Position numbers and translations under genes: made by a program | Assembly (NCBI GenBank): GCA_021234155.1 | Contig: JAJEKV010000024.1 | Location: 18,829,858 to 18,893,857, forward strand | From: Isoetes taiwanensis | Lineage: Eukaryota > Streptophyta > Lycopodiopsida > Isoetales > Isoetaceae | Direction: 5' to 3' | DNA: 64,000 nt | In this document: piece after piece, positions 9,757 to 24,385 of the stretch | Layout: each line of letters opens with the position of its first letter | Numbering within the stretch: the stretch's first letter is position 1 | Notes under the pieces: generated by a model | What the model was told of the DNA's origin: nothing | Databases searched by the model: none | The model's input: the letters and a program-made list of their open reading frames with translations, nothing else

Positions 9757-10234
9757 AAATCAAAGTTTAACATCACACAAAGTAAAGTTCCTCTCTGCAG
9801 AAATTTTGGGCAGTCACTAGAAGCTTATATGATATCATGGGCAATACTTGGAATCAACCTCTGAAACTTTATGGGCTGATACCTCACTCATTAAACTATA
9901 TCCCTGTAAAATTTCAGATCAAAATAATGGGTCTAGGATGAGATATTTAAGTCTGATACAGACTGAATTTTCTGCTCTACCATAAACTAGAATTGCTTAT
10001 AATTAAGAGTGATACTTCCCCTCATTCTCCTGACAGGTTTAACAAGTTTAGGCATGCCCATTACCTCCATTTTAAGGAAAGGAATAGGTTTTGCATAAGC
10101 CAATGGCCTTTTAGGACAAATTCCACCTGTAGAGATTCTAGCAACTACACATTTTTTTCTGCGCAATTCCTTTTTAATACTCCTCAAAGAATACATCAGC
10201 TATGTTATTTTGGTCCCGGCAACGGAACCAATTA
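9757..10234 (-). other. Untranslated leader of the Ty3/gypsy element
   Basis: 478 bp lie between the 5' LTR and the gag ATG. A short frame at 9987-10196 (69 codons, minus) has no recognisable product. The primer-binding site occupies the LTR-proximal end. Confidence 0.7.
10212..10230 (-). promoter_or_regulatory. Primer-binding site
   Basis: On the minus strand, four bases inside the 5' LTR, the sequence is TGGTTCCGTTGCCGGGACC. TGG pairs with the CCA tail of a tRNA. The stretch resembles the TGGCGCCGTTGCCGGGG type of site found in Athila/Tat-like elements. The tRNA species was not assigned. Confidence 0.75.
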
Positions 10235-11078
10235 TGTTAAGGGTCTCTCACCCCCTTATCATACATAAAACAAAAGCACTAACAAATCAACCGGGCCAAA
10301 GAAATAGCTGACACTCACCAGAGGATCTGCAAAGAGGGCATCCACATCTTCCATAGTCAAAATGTCCATCATAGCTTAAATTCTGAAAATTGTATCAATG
10401 CATCATGAATGGGTGTAAGGATTTGGATTCCAATGAACAAAACAGCCTACAACCAATTCAATCTAGCTTGTGATATGCAACATGGCTTACAAATGCCAAA
10501 ATCATTACAAGAACTAATGGAAACGTAAGACACAATTGGGCAAATGGGCATGATTTCCATTAAGCAATAGGTCACAACATACTATCAGCATAAAATTCCT
10601 CTCTCACAAGCCCCTTTTCTCTTACAAATCAGACCTTAAATAGGTCGAATTCCTCCCTCAATCCGCTTGGGATAAATTGCTACAAACCTTCTAGAAGCCT
10701 CCACGACCACGGGAGACAACTCCACATGACTTGCAACTGCCTCCACGTAGGCTTTTGGAGCAGCCCTAACCTCCATCGATCCTTCTTGAAGTATTTCCAA
10801 AACCATTGCCTTATGTACATCAATGTCCATTTGCCACTTTTTTTGTATTTTCATTTTTATATTTTTTTTGGATTTTCTAATACAAGTACATAAAATGTTA
10901 AAACAAGTCTGCAAGGTCCTTGACCTTTTAATTTATCTTCGAACTTCAACTTAATGCACCTTTCCCTGTAGTGCTTCTACGCCGTCGTTTATAATGACTA
11001 TCATATTCTGATAGCTCATCTTCGGAGTCGTCTTTGAAGTCCTCTTTCTGGTCCATACCTGTGTCAACAGCTTTATCA
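10235..11078 (-). repeat. 5' LTR of the Ty3/gypsy element
   Basis: 844 bp, TG...CA. It carries about 32 bp (near 10477-10508) that the other LTR lacks. As the upstream LTR for a minus-strand element it should contain the promoter. It ends at 11078, followed by the ACTTA duplication. Confidence 0.95.
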
Positions 11079-11083
11079 ACTTA
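11079..11083. repeat. Target-site duplication, right copy (ACTTA)
   Basis: Exact match to 1669-1673. Confidence 0.93.
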
Positions 11084-12049
11084 TGAGAAAATTGGTGTAT
11101 GTTAAAACCTTTTGCTTAAAAAAAGCCAGTAGGATCGAGCAAACTTTTTGTTTGAAATAATTTAATTTTCTTATTCAAACCTTTTGCATCATACCTTGCA
11201 ATTCTATTTCATGTGTTGATGGAATTATGGTTGCAATATTTGGTACCACTATATGGCTAGGATTTTATGCCAATGCCCATCAAGAATGTGCTTGGACGGC
11301 ACTAACTCATTTGTATGCAGCATTTGAGGCATGGTATCCACGCAATTGATAAAGCAATCAGTACACATAGAGATTACCTATAGAATCTTAGGGTTGGCTA
11401 CGGTTGTGTGCAATGCCCCTTGGTCTTCTATTCAAAGAGAACAAAGAAATTAACATAACAAATGAACTTTTCATTTATGGTCCTTTGGCGTAAATGTGTT
11501 TTCCCATGATGCATGCTATGTTTGACATGTATTCTTAATATTCCTTCTAGCCAGCCATAGTAACTGAACATCTCAACCACCCAGTTTTGAATGTTTTATG
11601 CATTCCCTTATGCTATTGATCTTACTGCTGCTCCAAATGAAAGTGAAATTTAGAAAATGCTCCATAAATCTGTAACCCATGCAGATAGCTGCTGCATATA
11701 TTGCAACTATTAAATTATAAGGTAAGATATTAATCTAAATACTGGCCTCTTATTGTTCTTTGCAGCTTCAAAGTTTTTAATATGCCATATTTACCTATTT
11801 GCCTTTGATACTTCTTTCAGCCTTCAATGTTCTGTACTGTTTAAAAACTTATGCTAGGAGAAAATGTTCCCGTATCTATGTTGAAGACATTAAGAGTTCG
11901 CAAGCTCTTTTGAAAGTAGGGCTATAAACAGACAGAATATGGTGTCATTCTTTCCAATACCAGTCTAGCAATAGATTCTGTTATTTTTAAAAACCCAGTT
12001 AGAAAAAGACTTTGTTCTATGCCATTTCTTCTGCACTCCCTAACTTAAT
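11084..12049. other. Intergenic; no gene seen
   Basis: AT-rich sequence without a reading frame or motif I can recognise. It continues the DNA interrupted by the retrotransposon. Confidence 0.5.
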
Positions 12050-12195
12050 ATTATTACTTTGTCTAGATCAATTTTTACAAGAAACCACTATAATAAAGTA
12101 ATACTAGTTTGCTGATTGAGATTAGAAATGGACATGGAAACAACAAAGGTAGTCTATTTTCCATTACTGAGTCAATTGACATGATGACCCAATTG
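12050..12195 (+). pseudogene. Scrap of a second kinase copy joined to kinase 3' flank
   Basis: 12050-12110 closely matches 1458-1518 (the flank downstream of the kinase pseudogene). 12111-12195 matches about 682-765 inside the kinase domain, translating as LIEIRNGHGNNKGSL and onward. The order, 3' flank then kinase exon, suggests a collapsed tandem array of kinase units or a rearranged duplicate. Confidence 0.75.
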
Positions 12196-12234
12196 AACGT
12201 TAGTTTAGTTAATAAATTTGTGGATTTTAGGAGA

Positions 12235-12660
12235 CTACCCCCCTAATTTCCTCCTTGAGCTGAACTACTAGCTCAAGGTTACCCTGCTACCTTGCACTCG
12301 ATCATGGCCCCATAAGGATTTGAGCTTAGGAACCATTTAATATGATCCTATTATTGCCCACGATCATGTGCTACCTTGTACACGAGCCCCTTGATCGAGT
12401 ACATCTATGGTGCCTCATGCCCCTGAGGGTTTAAGCTAGGGAAACGTCTCACGATCCCATCATCGCGCATGATCACTCATACCTCACCATGACCCCCTAT
12501 GGTCAGGTGCGTCCCCTGCATCATGGCATAGAGATCACCTGAATGATGGTCTCATCATCGACGACCATGCCACTCTTCCTTTCACATGACCCTCCTGGTC
12601 ATGCGCACTATTAGTGTGTGCTGGCCTAGAGAATGCCCGTAGAGTGTATCACATCATCGT
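12235..12660. repeat. GC-richer tract of degenerate repeats
   Basis: Composition changes sharply from its AT-rich surroundings. Words such as CATGGCCCCATAAGG, CATGCCCCTGAGGG and CATGACCCCCTATGG recur, and GCTACCTTG(C/T)AC(A/T)CGA at 12289 and 12371 suggests an old duplication with a spacing near 82 bp. No coding signal. It could be part of an unrecognised transposon. Confidence 0.4.
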
Positions 12661-12724
12661 CTACACTTCCAAGACTTTGGCATATGCACTACTAGCCGAA
12701 TGCACATGCCTTACTACTGCTATA

Positions 12725-14839
<2,115 letters not shown>

Positions 14840-14849
14840 TTTGAATCTA

Positions 14850-15110
14850 GGCAATTAGGTGTCGCCCGTGCCGACGGTTTAGATTGTGAGATCCAACGGT
14901 CCTGACGAAGCCACCTCAATCCACCCAAGCACCTCCTTATATATAAGACATTGAGGTGTCGCCATCTCCACCGTCCATGTTTGAGATCGATGGTTTGGAT
15001 CAAAAGCCCTTTCCTTTGGGGCTTTTAATCTAGACCGTCGAAAGTGCTGGATTAATGGTCAAGATTTAGCCCCAAATATTAAATGCAATAAATGCTGAGG
15101 TGGCAAGAAA
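14850..15110. repeat. Dispersed repeat shared with 39329-39640
   Basis: Contains GAGATCCAACGG, AGCCACCTCAATCCACCC, GGGGCTTTTAATCTAGACCGTCGA and AATGGTCAAGATTTAGCC, with close counterparts in the same order at 39345-39620. The motif mix (CCGTCCA, GATCCGACGG) resembles a common class of plant intergenic repeats. No coding. Confidence 0.75.
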
Positions 15111-16770
15111 AATTAATGACCGTCAGTAGGCCCTTATTTGATGCTTTGATCTATACCATAAAAATTTGTGATTTAATCTGGGACGTTGGTTTATTTGAGC
15201 ATTTAATCTCTTTACATTTATCCAAGGGTTACCATTAATGGTCGTGCACAGAAATTGTGGCATTGTTGCTCGAAAATTTCCGTAATGGCGGCGATGGTGG
15301 AGCTCCGCGCGGACTCTCTACGATGGTGGAGCTCCGCCCAGACTTCCGGTGTTTGCTTCCTGTTCTCGCTTCATTCTTTGTTTTAAGTTGATTTTGTTTA
15401 CTCCGGAGCTCGGCCTTTGCCCTTTGATTTTCTAGTGCAGTCGAATCACTGTATTTGCATCTTCCAGTTGAACTAGGGTTCTGCTAAAATGCCGAAGAGG
15501 GCAAAGCTTTTTTGATTTCATACTCTGCTTGCCTGATTCTTTGCTCTTACTGGAATGGTATATCGAAGAAAGGAAGCGGATTGGCTTTTCAGTCGTAATT
15601 CTTTCCCATGTGGATGCGAGATCGAATTTTCTGCCTTATGGGAAGGATTTGTTTTGTCATAGAGCTAGCTACCCCCCGACTTGCTACATTCAGAGGTGAG
15701 CTTCCGGATTTACTGGCCGATATTGCAAACGGATTTACATGAAAGAATTTCTTATCATTTTGTTTGTTACAGGCAGCAAAGGCAGGATTGTTCCATTTCT
15801 ATGAGACGTCGCGGGTGGAATGCGGTACAGAAGCTGGAATAACCATTATAACATCAGGATTAGTAGAGAGTGAGTTGAGTGCTGGAAAGTTTATTGGCAG
15901 GGAATGGAAGGTTACTGTAAGTCAAGAAGCAAGAGATGTGAGTGTACCTTAAAAGAACCTAGCTTTCAAACGTTTCCTGCATTTTAGAAGCTCCATAGTG
16001 ATGTGGGTGTATTCTTTGTTTTAAACAGATGCTGCTTTGATTGTTCACTGCATCTGTTATATTGTCCTTCAGCTGTTTCCAATTGAGGTTCATTGAGTGA
16101 AATAATAATTTTGCATGCAAACCCATCTCGTCCAGGTCCATCGAGGTTGCTAGGGGTCTGGCTTAAGCGACACATTATTGCAGTGGAGGTTTCTTTCTTC
16201 CAAGCTCGGGCTTGGGCCTTAGCTCCTGGGAATGCTTCTGCGCAAGAATCGTGACATTCTCAAATGGCAAGGTAAGATTTCTGAAATCTCTTGGCATTCA
16301 TGTTTATCTTCAAATCTGCAGTTTGAATCCTGGAAATTTTGCATTTATTTGTATCCTCTGGTGGGAAGTGAACTACATTTTTGCAATGGGCATAATAGAT
16401 TCCGCTCTATGACTTAATAATAAGATTCTACCCATTGTAAGTGAAAGCCTGTGAGAATCTAATTTCATATTCTTACTTTGCAGTTTAGAAAATTTTGAGC
16501 ACCATGGTGGAGCTGAGCACTTTATTTTGCTTCCTCAGAAATCTCGGTTTGCAAGCCAGAATCAACTGGAAACATGCAGCAGATGCTTTTGTATGTACTC
16601 CGTAAAGGAATGACCACAAGGAAGTTTTCTTTTCTTTGGCTTTCGTTCTCTGTTATTTGGTTTTTCTCAAAGCCACTGCTACTGCAAGTTATTCCAATAT
16701 TGAGTCTAAATGACATTTTGTAGGTGTTAAATTTCGTCAACTTCCAATTATTCAGGCAGTGAATCTCCAC
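15111..16770 (+). other. Unassigned region with possible exon
   Basis: Possible gene 5' region: a short frame MAAMVELRADSLRW near 15284, with an internal partial duplication of GATGGTGGAGCTCCGC. A candidate exon begins after TTTGTTACAG at 15773 and runs open to about 15952 (AAKAGLFHFYETSR). I recognise no family. The following sequence to 16770 is AT-rich without a clear reading frame. Confidence 0.3.
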
Positions 16771-16773
16771 CTA

Positions 16774-16900
16774 TTGCAAGTGCTATGATGCTGATCAAAG
16801 GTTGTATTTGGAGTTGATGTATCTGCAAGAGGTTGCCAGTGAAATTTCAAGCTTAGATGAACTTTTTCTTAACTGGAGTAGAATTATTTCACAAGACTAT
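16774..16900 (+). pseudogene. Unknown helical exon, copy 1
   Basis: Translates to an open, helix-like stretch containing YDADQRLYLELMYLQEVA and SSLDELFLNWSRII. The same exon occurs in reverse orientation at 22889-23014 with few differences, where the frame extends further upstream. Conservation of the frame suggests a real gene exon, but I cannot name the gene. Here the frame ends at TAA near 16926. Confidence 0.55.
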
Positions 16901-16929
16901 TCCATATTCTTATCCAGCTGTGTCTAATG

Positions 16930-17590
16930 GGTCGCCTTCAGCTCCACCACAGATGCCTGAGGATGTGGGGGATTTGGTGGTTGCAGAAGAAAATGAGTTG
17001 GTTCGAATTCCTGGCGCTATGGCACATTTGATAGAAGAACAACAAAGTGTGTTGTTATCTTCTGGTGATTTCTCTCTTCTGTTTTGAGTCGCTTCAGAAT
17101 GGGAATGCTGTTTCTGTGTTTGCTTGAGTGGGCAATGATCTTCAATGGCCAGTTGTGAAAGACCAGGCTACAACAAAGTTGGATGCTTCACATTATTTTT
17201 TTTTCTATTAAAGTTGACCCCACTGGGGAAGAGGATGCAGAAGGAATTACTCAGCAAGCTGAAGGCTTGCCAACTCCATCTTCACCTAGTCACGGACCTG
17301 AAGTACTGAACTATGGTGTCACTTTCAAAGTGGAGGGTAATGAAGCAGAATTGGAGAAACTGGACAACGGTACTTTTGATTTGTGATGTCAATTTTATGA
17401 GGGATTGTTTGTCTTCGTATGTATCTTTAATGTTTATTCTTATACAGGGTAAAGAGAATCACTAGCATGACTTAAGAATGTGCATTCATTTTTCATTTTT
17501 CAGGGAGATTGTTTGATGCCTTGGAGGCTGCTGGGCAGAATGTCTTATCGACAACATCAGTTGTGACTTCTGGGGTAGTTCATCACAGGT
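16930..17590 (+). pseudogene. ERD7-like senescence/dehydration-associated protein, broken
   Basis: Pieces of one plant protein family appear in order. ELVRIPGAMAHLIEE begins near 16996. NGNAVSVFA, then TGA (17124-17126), then VGNDLQWPVVKDQATTKLDA follow to about 17200. PEVLNYGVTFKVEG (about 17299) precedes a GT donor near 17367. After an AG acceptor near 17502 comes the end of the Senescence domain, FDALEAAGQNVLSTTSVVTS, with a donor at 17589. Family members normally have arginine at the TGA site, consistent with CGA to TGA decay. Frame changes near 17080 and in the T run at 17192-17200 also break it. Introns are kept, so it is not a processed copy. The central part of the Senescence domain is missing. 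In plants these proteins are linked to stress, senescence and lipid droplets; this copy is not functional. Confidence 0.75.
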
Positions 17591-18560
17591 AAACGTTATT
17601 GTACAGCTTGGCAGTTTATTCTAGTTTGGAATTTTGACTAAGAGAATGCAGGAAGGTGTAAGGGTTAGAAGCCACTTTGGGTGCTAATACATCACCTCGT
17701 CATGTGTATATAATGCCTCAGTCTAAAGATATTATGACACTGTTGAAGTCTGAATAGAAATCAAACTTATTTCTGATTTGGCAAAAGCACGGGTCTATAT
17801 AGCTTTCTTACCTGAAGAATTCTACAACTATTGAATTAACAAGACCTTTATTACTCGCCGAGGGAAAAAAACTTCAAAGTTTGATAGAACGTATCACTTA
17901 ACGGCATAACATATGGCAGAGCACCGGCCTCTTGCCCAGAAGTTTTCTGCTTTCCTTTGCCAAAAAACAAGTTTGGTAAATCGGAATTGGTTATGGGAGA
18001 TATTTGTGCTTTTTCACAGATGAAGAAATTTGAGGCATACAATAGCAATTCAGAAATGCAAAAAGACAATTTTTTAAATGGAAGCATTACTGACAGGAAT
18101 CTGGAAAAATTGAAGGGTAGCCCACCATCTTTGCTTGGTAGAATGAAGTAAAAAACACGAGAGCACATACTTTGTAGTGCATTATTTTCTGATAGGTTGA
18201 GTTCTAGGCTTTTTGAGCTTCAGGGTAATGCTGCTGAACAAAAGCTACAAACTTCCTCAAAAGATGTCCAAGTTCTTTTGGCAAGTTCAAGCATAATAAG
18301 GCAGCTTCATACTTAGGCATTTTTGTCCAGTCATAGTGCCATACTGCAACATGTTTGAAATGTGAACGTCCAAGGTTTTTTGGCTTCCTAATGGCTGATG
18401 CAAGGATTGCAATTCTTTTGTAACATGCAAAACGACATTACCAACATAATTTCTGTGCAAATGCATCCCTTATTTACACATGGAAAAACTGTTTGTATTT
18501 ATGAAGTGAGCTGTTATTGATGCTTATTATTTTATGATCTAAACTACTCGGGCAATGCAT
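17591..18560 (+). other. No named gene; possible coding scrap
   Basis: A 64-codon frame at 17957-18151 contains KSELVMGDICAFSQMKKFEA and ends GSPPSLLGRMK. It may be a remnant exon of the upstream pseudogene or of another captured gene; I find no family. 18327-18410 recurs at 20138-20220. Confidence 0.3.
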
Positions 18561-19315
18561 GCCATATGCAACTTCAGCTTCTAATGTTTCTAATGTCTGT
18601 AATGCTTCTTCAAATTGCTAAGCAACATGTTCATTTTTCAAGGCATTTGCTATGGGCACATTAATAATATGTAAAGATGTGAATGGTCATTTAGTCTATA
18701 TATTTGGTTCCTATAAACATAGCCTTTAATTTTCATGCGTGGTGATTTATCACCGTCAACTCGACATGATTCGTGATCTCATATGAATTTGTAGTTAGAT
18801 AGCCTTCGATTGTGGATTATTGATCAGCTTATTATAAGCTTAGTGTAAACATTTTTTTGAAAGGATTAAGTTTGATTTCCATTTCGAATTGCCCCTTTAT
18901 TATCTAAAACCAATAAAAGATAAGAAAGAAGTTGGATTGCTAGCTTACATTTTGGGCCTTAATGCTTCTGATGTCTATAATGCATCTCCAACGTGCCCAA
19001 TTTTTAGCACATTTGCTATGGGCACATTAATGAAAGGGAATTAATAAAATGTGGAGATGTGAATGGTTATTTGTTTGTATATCTCACATGTATAATAGTC
19101 TTCAACTTCTATGTATGGTGATTTATCCTGCATGGTGATTTATCCCCGTATGAATATGCAATTGAACAACAGGTGTGATCTCATGGATTTGCGATTAGAA
19201 AGCCTTCAAAAATGCGATGTTTGTGTTCTTGCATGTGATCAAATGCGGCACATTGATCAACTTGAAAAAATAGCATGAATCTTTTTTTTAGAAGACTAAG
19301 TTTGTCCTTCAGCAA
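18561..19315. repeat. Diverged direct duplication (~390-bp period)
   Basis: About 18590-18905 and 18965-19315 share, in order, GCACATTTGCTATGGGCACATTAAT-type words, a GATGTGAATGGT(C/T)ATTT block, GGTGATTTATC, TGTGATCTCAT and GATCA(A/G)CTT, with many changes between copies. This is an old tandem duplication of non-coding sequence. Confidence 0.55.
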
Positions 19316-20560
19316 GACTAAAAAGAATAACAGCAGAGAACTTTGATCGCAATTTTGCTTTGGCGTGTAGTTTGGCAATGACATTTGGCAGTCCCCAAGT
19401 TGGGTGATGCATTGTACTCAGACATTAGGTTAGGGTTTGGGCACTGTATTGGTGCTAGTTAGTTGTGCTTAAAGGCAGATATTTGTTGCCAGGGGTATGA
19501 AAAGACATGCAATTCCTAAGACATCGATGAATATTCTTTAAGATTCTATACATATTCCCTTAAGAATCGCCTAGATTCTGAGCAAAACTCATCTAGTGGG
19601 GTAGAATTTAAGCGTATCTTTATTGAATTCTAAAGCATCTTTAGAGAATCTTTATGAATCCTGGGTAAAAACTCATGAATAATCTAAGAGAATCCTAAGG
19701 CAATAACAAAACTGTTGAAGAATCTAAGATGGTGCACCAAAGGCATTTGACAATGTAGAACCACAAGTTAAGGGTTCTCGCCTTCTTAATAGTCAACGAA
19801 CCACATGGTCAAAGAAGTTAGCTGGGACGACATCACCAAGTTGTCAAATTGTTTTGCACGTTGCACACTTGTTGGGCATTCTTAGCTTCCAATTGAAGAA
19901 ACTAGGCTTCCAATTGAGATGATTGGGAATAGAATAGTCCCTGAACGAGTTAACATTCATAAATTGATTAGAATGAAAGTGTGTGTGGATGCATTTTCTG
20001 TAGGCTGTTCACCAACTACACTTATGCTATTCGTTAGAGGAGACATTACTACCAATACATTATTTTGTAAGCAGTTATCTAATATCGTTAAAAGATTTTA
20101 TCATTTGGAAAAATAAGGGAACTTTACACGTTAGGAATGACCAGTCATAGTGCCATACTGCAACATGTTTGAAATGTGAACGTCCAATTTTTTTGGCTTC
20201 CTAATGGCTGGTGCATGATTACAAGCATGTCCTTAAACCATGCAAAAAGAAATGTGAAACAAAAAAAATCTAGGAATAATCTTGGCCGACAGGTTTTTTG
20301 ACCAATTGTGGCACCAAAATTTGTATTTTTTTTCAAATTGTTATGATTGCTATGCGTAGGTAGATTGCGAGCCAACACTCAATACTTTGTGATTTGCATA
20401 TTAGGAGACCATAACGCAACTCACTTGAATTTGACTTGAACTAACAAAACTTTGTTATTTACCTATGGCTTCTTCTAACTGCATTTTTGGCACTCAACGT
20501 AAGACCCTAAGCTTGGATTTTCTCCCAGATGTTCATAAACCATAATAGATACACCACTGA
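19316..20560. other. Intergenic; one short dispersed duplicate
   Basis: 20138-20220 (TCATAGTGCCATACTGCAAC and onward) repeats 18327-18410 almost exactly. 19500-19720 is dense in AGAATC and ATTCT words, of a kind also seen near 46540-46680. No gene recognised. Confidence 0.5.
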
Positions 20561-20718
<158 letters not shown>

Positions 20719-21760
20719 TGAGGGGTTGTACTATAAGAGGTTGTACTACGAGGGATAAAGTCAACAGGTTGCAAACACTTTATTAACATGTTACTGTTTT
20801 TTTGAATGAGAAATTATACCATGTAAAACCCAAATAACATAAACTCCAAACACTAAACGTGACAGTAACCTCTAAAATCTTAAACCCTTAAACCTAAACA
20901 AATGCTAGTAGTCAATAGTTACTCTGACAGTAAATCTTAAGCCCCTTAACCTAAAACTGATGTATCAAGGGACATTACAGACCTTGGGAACCATAGCTAT
21001 GTACCTTTAAGGATACTTAGTTCCAACCAGTCAACATATATTGAACATGTAGATGGTCAAATTCTTGGTCAACAACCATAGCCAACTTGGACAACCTCTC
21101 AAGTCAATCTCGCTAAGAACAATTTTCTTTACGCAAGGATGTTTGTTGAATGCCCTTACAAAAAGTAGGCTAATAAAATAGCATACAGAAAGTGTGTGTA
21201 CAAAATGGAATAAAATAGAATGCACAGATAGTTTGAAGTGTTAGAGCCAAAGATTATTGTCGAGGAAACTTTAACTTGCATCCTTCCTTTTTTACATCAA
21301 GGAATGTTTTATAATGTGAGGGGAGAACCTTATGAATTGGCAATAATTATAATGGTAGTTAAATGGCAGCCTTCTTAACTCCTGATCTGAAATCTAGCTC
21401 TAAATAGAATGGATTGTGTAGAGTTTAGGATATTAATGCATTAAGACGGTGGTAGTTTATCTATTTATTAGACTTTGGCTTTGTCGACGTGTGTAAATGT
21501 AATGGGAATGTACTTAAAGCGAAATTAAATAGATATGTGAAGATCTTGCAAATGTTTACACGTTTATAAATATGGTCAAAGATCCAAGTAAACGGTGGGC
21601 ATAATATTAGACTATACTTGGGCTAATGGCCTTGCAAGATTTAATAGCCAAATCTTTTTACCATGCTTAAGAAGGTCTAAAGTTGAGTGTCAAAATTAAG
21701 TTAGCAGAAGTCATCCTTTAGAGCTAGTAAATTGGTTCAAAGCATTGTGTCGCATAGTTA
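20719..21760. other. Intergenic; no gene seen
   Basis: TTGTACTA(T/C)(A/G)AG words repeat just right of the palindrome (20710-20752). The remainder is AT-rich and without recognisable coding sequence. Confidence 0.5.
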
Positions 21761-21766
21761 AAAACC

Positions 21767-22888
<1,122 letters not shown>

Positions 22889-23075
22889 AGTTTTGTGAAA
22901 TGATTCTACTCCAGTTAAGAAAAAGTTCATCTAAGCTTGAAATTTCACTGGCAACATCTTGTAGATACATCAACTCCAAATACAACCTTTGATCAGCATC
23001 ATAGTACTTGCAAGCATTAGTTTGAAGAACACATTCAGTAGCTATTTCTGAAGCACCATAAGCATTTAAAATGTA
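22889..23075 (-). pseudogene. Unknown helical exon, copy 2 (longer)
   Basis: The minus strand is open across YILNAYGASEIATECVLQTN, YYDADQRLYLELMYLQDVA and SSLDELFLNWSRII. The last 126 bp match 16774-16900 in inverted orientation. The longer frame and mostly silent or conservative differences between copies suggest a genuine conserved exon. I do not recognise the protein. Confidence 0.55.
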
Positions 23076-24385
23076 CCTCCCTTTATTAATGAGATATATG
23101 TGCTAAGGAAATACAATTGATTATCAACCAGGATACAAAAAATCCCACTTTAGAATCTACTCAAGCGCATCAAATAAGCATGAGTGCCAAACTTTCTTTG
23201 CCTCCATTTCTAGTGGGAACAATAGTCAGATAAACAATAAGCGATTGGGCCCATTTCTAATGATACACGCACATTGCACATTATATATAGAATGTGCATA
23301 CTCATCTAGAACATTATCAATAGCGAATCTAATTTTCTTTCACCTATAGATTGTGGCAGATCTCCGCATTGCAAGCAAATCCTACAATAGTCCAAATAAA
23401 ATGCAAAAGATGTCTTGAGATGTTGCTGATGTCTTGCTATAATGGAACAATAGCTCAAAGAAAATCCTGCACAGGTCATCCACAACATGTTATTGGAGTA
23501 TAAAGCAGGGTTTTTGAAATGAAAAATGACAGGGGAACTAGTTATGCCATTCCGAACAAAAACACCTTTGGATGTTGCGCCTCACCTAGTTTATCCAACA
23601 TGGAAGGACTCGAGTTGAAGACAAAGCACTAGGTTGCATTTAAAATGGACCTAGCAAAACAAATGTAAACAGCTCCCTTGATAATGTTCATACCTTTAAT
23701 ATAATGCCTGAGTCTGCATTATATGGCAAAATATAGGGAAGTTTCAGACATAATCCATTGACAAAACTATGTTTGAGACTTTTATATAAATATGTAGGGC
23801 CAACTTACTCCCTTCCCATCACGGAAGCATCACTAGAAGAAATCTGGGGCGTGGGTGTCGACTGCAATCTTCATAGCTTTAGTGATAGCTCGCATGCATA
23901 TGAAAGCATAAAGCAAGTCTGGAAATGGCCAATTTAACAACTTTCAAGTTACACACATGCTAGATCAAAAGCAAGCTTTCTTACCAAGTGCACCTTGATG
24001 TAAATCGGGAATTTGCCTTCTGAACGCATAAAATCTGGTTACGGACAAATAAAGAACATGGAGTCAATTAAAATCCAGAGCAAGATCGTAAACTAAAGAA
24101 ACTAAAGGCTGGATTTGATGAATACCATAGAACAGAATAACTAAGCAAATGATAACGATCCAATCATACAACTAAAATCTCAAAACTATGAAGAAATGGC
24201 AGATGTCGTTGCTTGCAACATAGGCACGATGAAATATACCCTTACCAAAGCTAGTTATAACAGCTCTTGAAGGCCCAACAAGCCATATTCCCAGCGACAT
24301 ATTTGTTTGCCATGTTCCTTGAGAAGAGCATGTGCTTGGTGTAATGCGGGTTATTTTAAGATGATGTTATGATATCTAGAAAGCA
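23076..24385 (-). other. Possible short exons, family unknown
   Basis: Three small minus-strand stretches look coding. RAITKAMKIAVDTHAPDF lies near 23835-23890. AFRRQIPDLHQGALG lies near 23985-24035 and ends at a GTAAG donor. SLGIWLVGPSRAVITSFG lies near 24243-24300 and ends in GGTAAGG. They might be exons of one captured gene. I could not name it, and no continuous model was built. Confidence 0.3.

Larger units (their letters stand above)
1674..11078 (-). mobile_element. Full-length Ty3/gypsy LTR retrotransposon
   Basis: A 9405-bp element on the minus strand. It has two LTRs beginning TG and ending CA (1674-2497 and 10235-11078), a perfect ACTTA target duplication, a primer-binding site beside the right (5') LTR and a polypurine tract beside the left (3') LTR. 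In transcription order it carries gag, aspartic protease, reverse transcriptase, RNase H, integrase and an extra coiled-coil ORF. The protease-RT-RNaseH-INT order places it in Ty3/gypsy (Metaviridae). No chromodomain was seen at the end of pol. The LTRs differ mainly by two indels and a handful of substitutions, so insertion was fairly recent. It is not autonomous now: single-base frameshifts near 8000 and near 7520, an amber stop at 2917-2919 and a MITE at 6934-7352 break the coding sequence. Confidence 0.96.
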
